Shown piece after piece: positions 32,602 through 33,007 of a DNA stretch of 33,007 nucleotides. Position 1 is the stretch's first letter; every line of letters starts with the position of its first letter. The translations under genes were made by a program, and so were the position numbers. The notes below the pieces were generated by a model, which saw only the letters and a list, made by a program, of their open reading frames with translations, made no database searches and was not told the DNA's origin. The DNA lies in contig JARIAS010000027.1 in NCBI GenBank assembly GCA_029257745.1, forward strand, positions 1 to 33,007, in the 5' to 3' direction. This DNA comes from Candidatus Cryptobacteroides sp. GTDB lineage: Bacteria > Bacteroidota > Bacteroidia > Bacteroidales > UBA932.

Positions 32602-32712
32602 TCGCTTCGCTATTCATATGATATGATATTTATCAGTCGCTTCTCCCAAATAATATAGTTTTCAAGGAGTCAGTCTCTTCGCTTTTATGTCACAGATATA
32701 AGTTTGAGTCTG

Positions 32713-32894
32713 TTACTTATCATCATAATGTCCCAGTGCTGTCAAAACTTCAACTACAATTTTATCATCATTATCGAATATGTTATTCGATTTTTCTTAT
32801 CAATTTCTCTTGACCAAATTTCTATATCTTTATACTTTAATTTCTCTGGTCTTCCAAGAGCTATTCTTGAATGTATTTTAAGTTCGTTAATAAT
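32713..32894 (-). pseudogene. Remnant of a YoeB/Txe-type toxin gene
   Basis: On the minus strand, from 32894, one frame reads INELKIHSRIALGRPEKLKY then KDIEIWSREIDKKNRITYSI, the C-terminal half of a YoeB-family RNase toxin (GRPEKL, WSREI and RITYSI correspond to GKPEKL, WSRRI and RLVYxI). That frame stops at 32754, while the adjacent frame carries on with DDKIVVEVLTALGHYDDK to a stop at 32713, so one or two bases have shifted. The N-terminal half is missing and an antitoxin-like frame runs into the toxin frame. YoeB toxins cleave mRNA at the ribosome; this copy should be inactive. Confidence 0.7.
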
Positions 32895-33007
32895 TTAAAC
32901 TCTTCTTGCATTTTATATACTTTACCATCTCGTGTGTCTTGTATTGCTTGCTTTAAGTCCTCTTGTACTTTTGGATTAGAATAATAAAATTCAATTTCTG
33001 AAGTAGG
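32861..33007 (-). pseudogene. C-terminal part of an antitoxin-like protein, running off the window
   Basis: A minus-strand frame enters from the window edge, PTSEIEFYYSNPKVQEDLKQ then AIQDTRDGKVYKMQEEFKLL, and stops at 32861. An acidic, helical fragment of this kind directly upstream of a YoeB-type toxin fits its antitoxin. Its last residues (TNLKYIQE) come from toxin DNA in another frame, so a deletion seems to have joined the antitoxin 3' end to the middle of the toxin. The antitoxin family cannot be assigned from this fragment. Confidence 0.5.

Larger units (their letters stand above)
32424..32709 (-). repeat. Right arm of the long dispersed inverted repeat
   Basis: Reverse complement of 197-413: it runs from the hairpin after rodA through the dyad element to the ACTCAAACTTATATCTGTGA segment that ends at 32709 (read on the minus strand it begins there). 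Between the outer motif and the dyad element it has about 70 bp that the left arm lacks, itself with several near-copies of GAAGCGA/CTGA. The region has no supported gene. Confidence 0.85.

Noticed and set aside
197..32709. Composite transposon or genomic island defined by the inverted repeat arms
   Set aside because: No transposase or integrase is present and the enclosed genes are core housekeeping genes; the repeat is better seen as a dispersed element.
32704..32898. Plus-strand 64-codon frame near the right end
   Set aside because: It is the antisense of the toxin remnant, which has clear protein-family similarity on the minus strand.

Overview
This window reads as the chromosome of a low-GC member of the Bacteroidota, most likely Bacteroidales. 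The evidence is the set of Bacteroidales-type genes (a DAHP synthase-chorismate mutase fusion, a DUF3109 protein, a three-domain aminopeptidase P, a long RodA, a U32 protein with a cysteine-rich tail), lipoproteins and signal peptides of that style, weak or absent Shine-Dalgarno sites, and many TAnnTTTG -7 boxes in front of genes. The content is mainly core housekeeping. I see no phage, no complete insertion sequence, no CRISPR array and no rRNA or tRNA gene.

Layout. 1-497: repeat-rich intergenic DNA with one partial and one complete copy of a 137-bp nested-dyad element plus a second hairpin. 498-2744: tRNA-dihydrouridine synthase and lpxK (+). 2698-5172: DAHP synthase/chorismate mutase, frr and pyrH (-). 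5319-6062: an isolated succinate dehydrogenase/fumarate reductase cytochrome b gene (+), closed by a strong bidirectional terminator. 6144-10020: an operon of a membrane coiled-coil protein, hemW-like radical SAM and aminopeptidase P (-). 10177-10890: two small conserved proteins (+), then DUF3109 and a degenerate M16 protease-like protein (-). 14397-17194: a secreted TPR protein with a U32/RlhA-like enzyme (+). 17264-18556: a lipoprotein (-). 18696-22950: PBP1a, ddl and prmC (-). 23052-25960: topA and an Lrp/AsnC regulator (+). 25962-26675: ispD (-). 26763-32418: mreB-mreC-mreD-pbp2-rodA (+). 32419-33007: an inverted copy of the left-end repeat followed by the remains of a YoeB-type toxin-antitoxin module (-).

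Functional themes. Cell-wall synthesis dominates the right half: precursor (Ddl), bifunctional polymerase (PBP1a), and the complete elongasome core (MreBCD, PBP2, RodA). LpxK serves the outer membrane, and translation and RNA maintenance are represented by Frr, PrmC, DusB and the U32 enzyme. The least ordinary items are the palindromic repeat family whose copies bracket the 32-kb gene block in opposite orientation, the M16 homologue without a zinc site, the sdhC gene with no sdhA/sdhB beside it, and the decayed toxin-antitoxin locus beside the right repeat.
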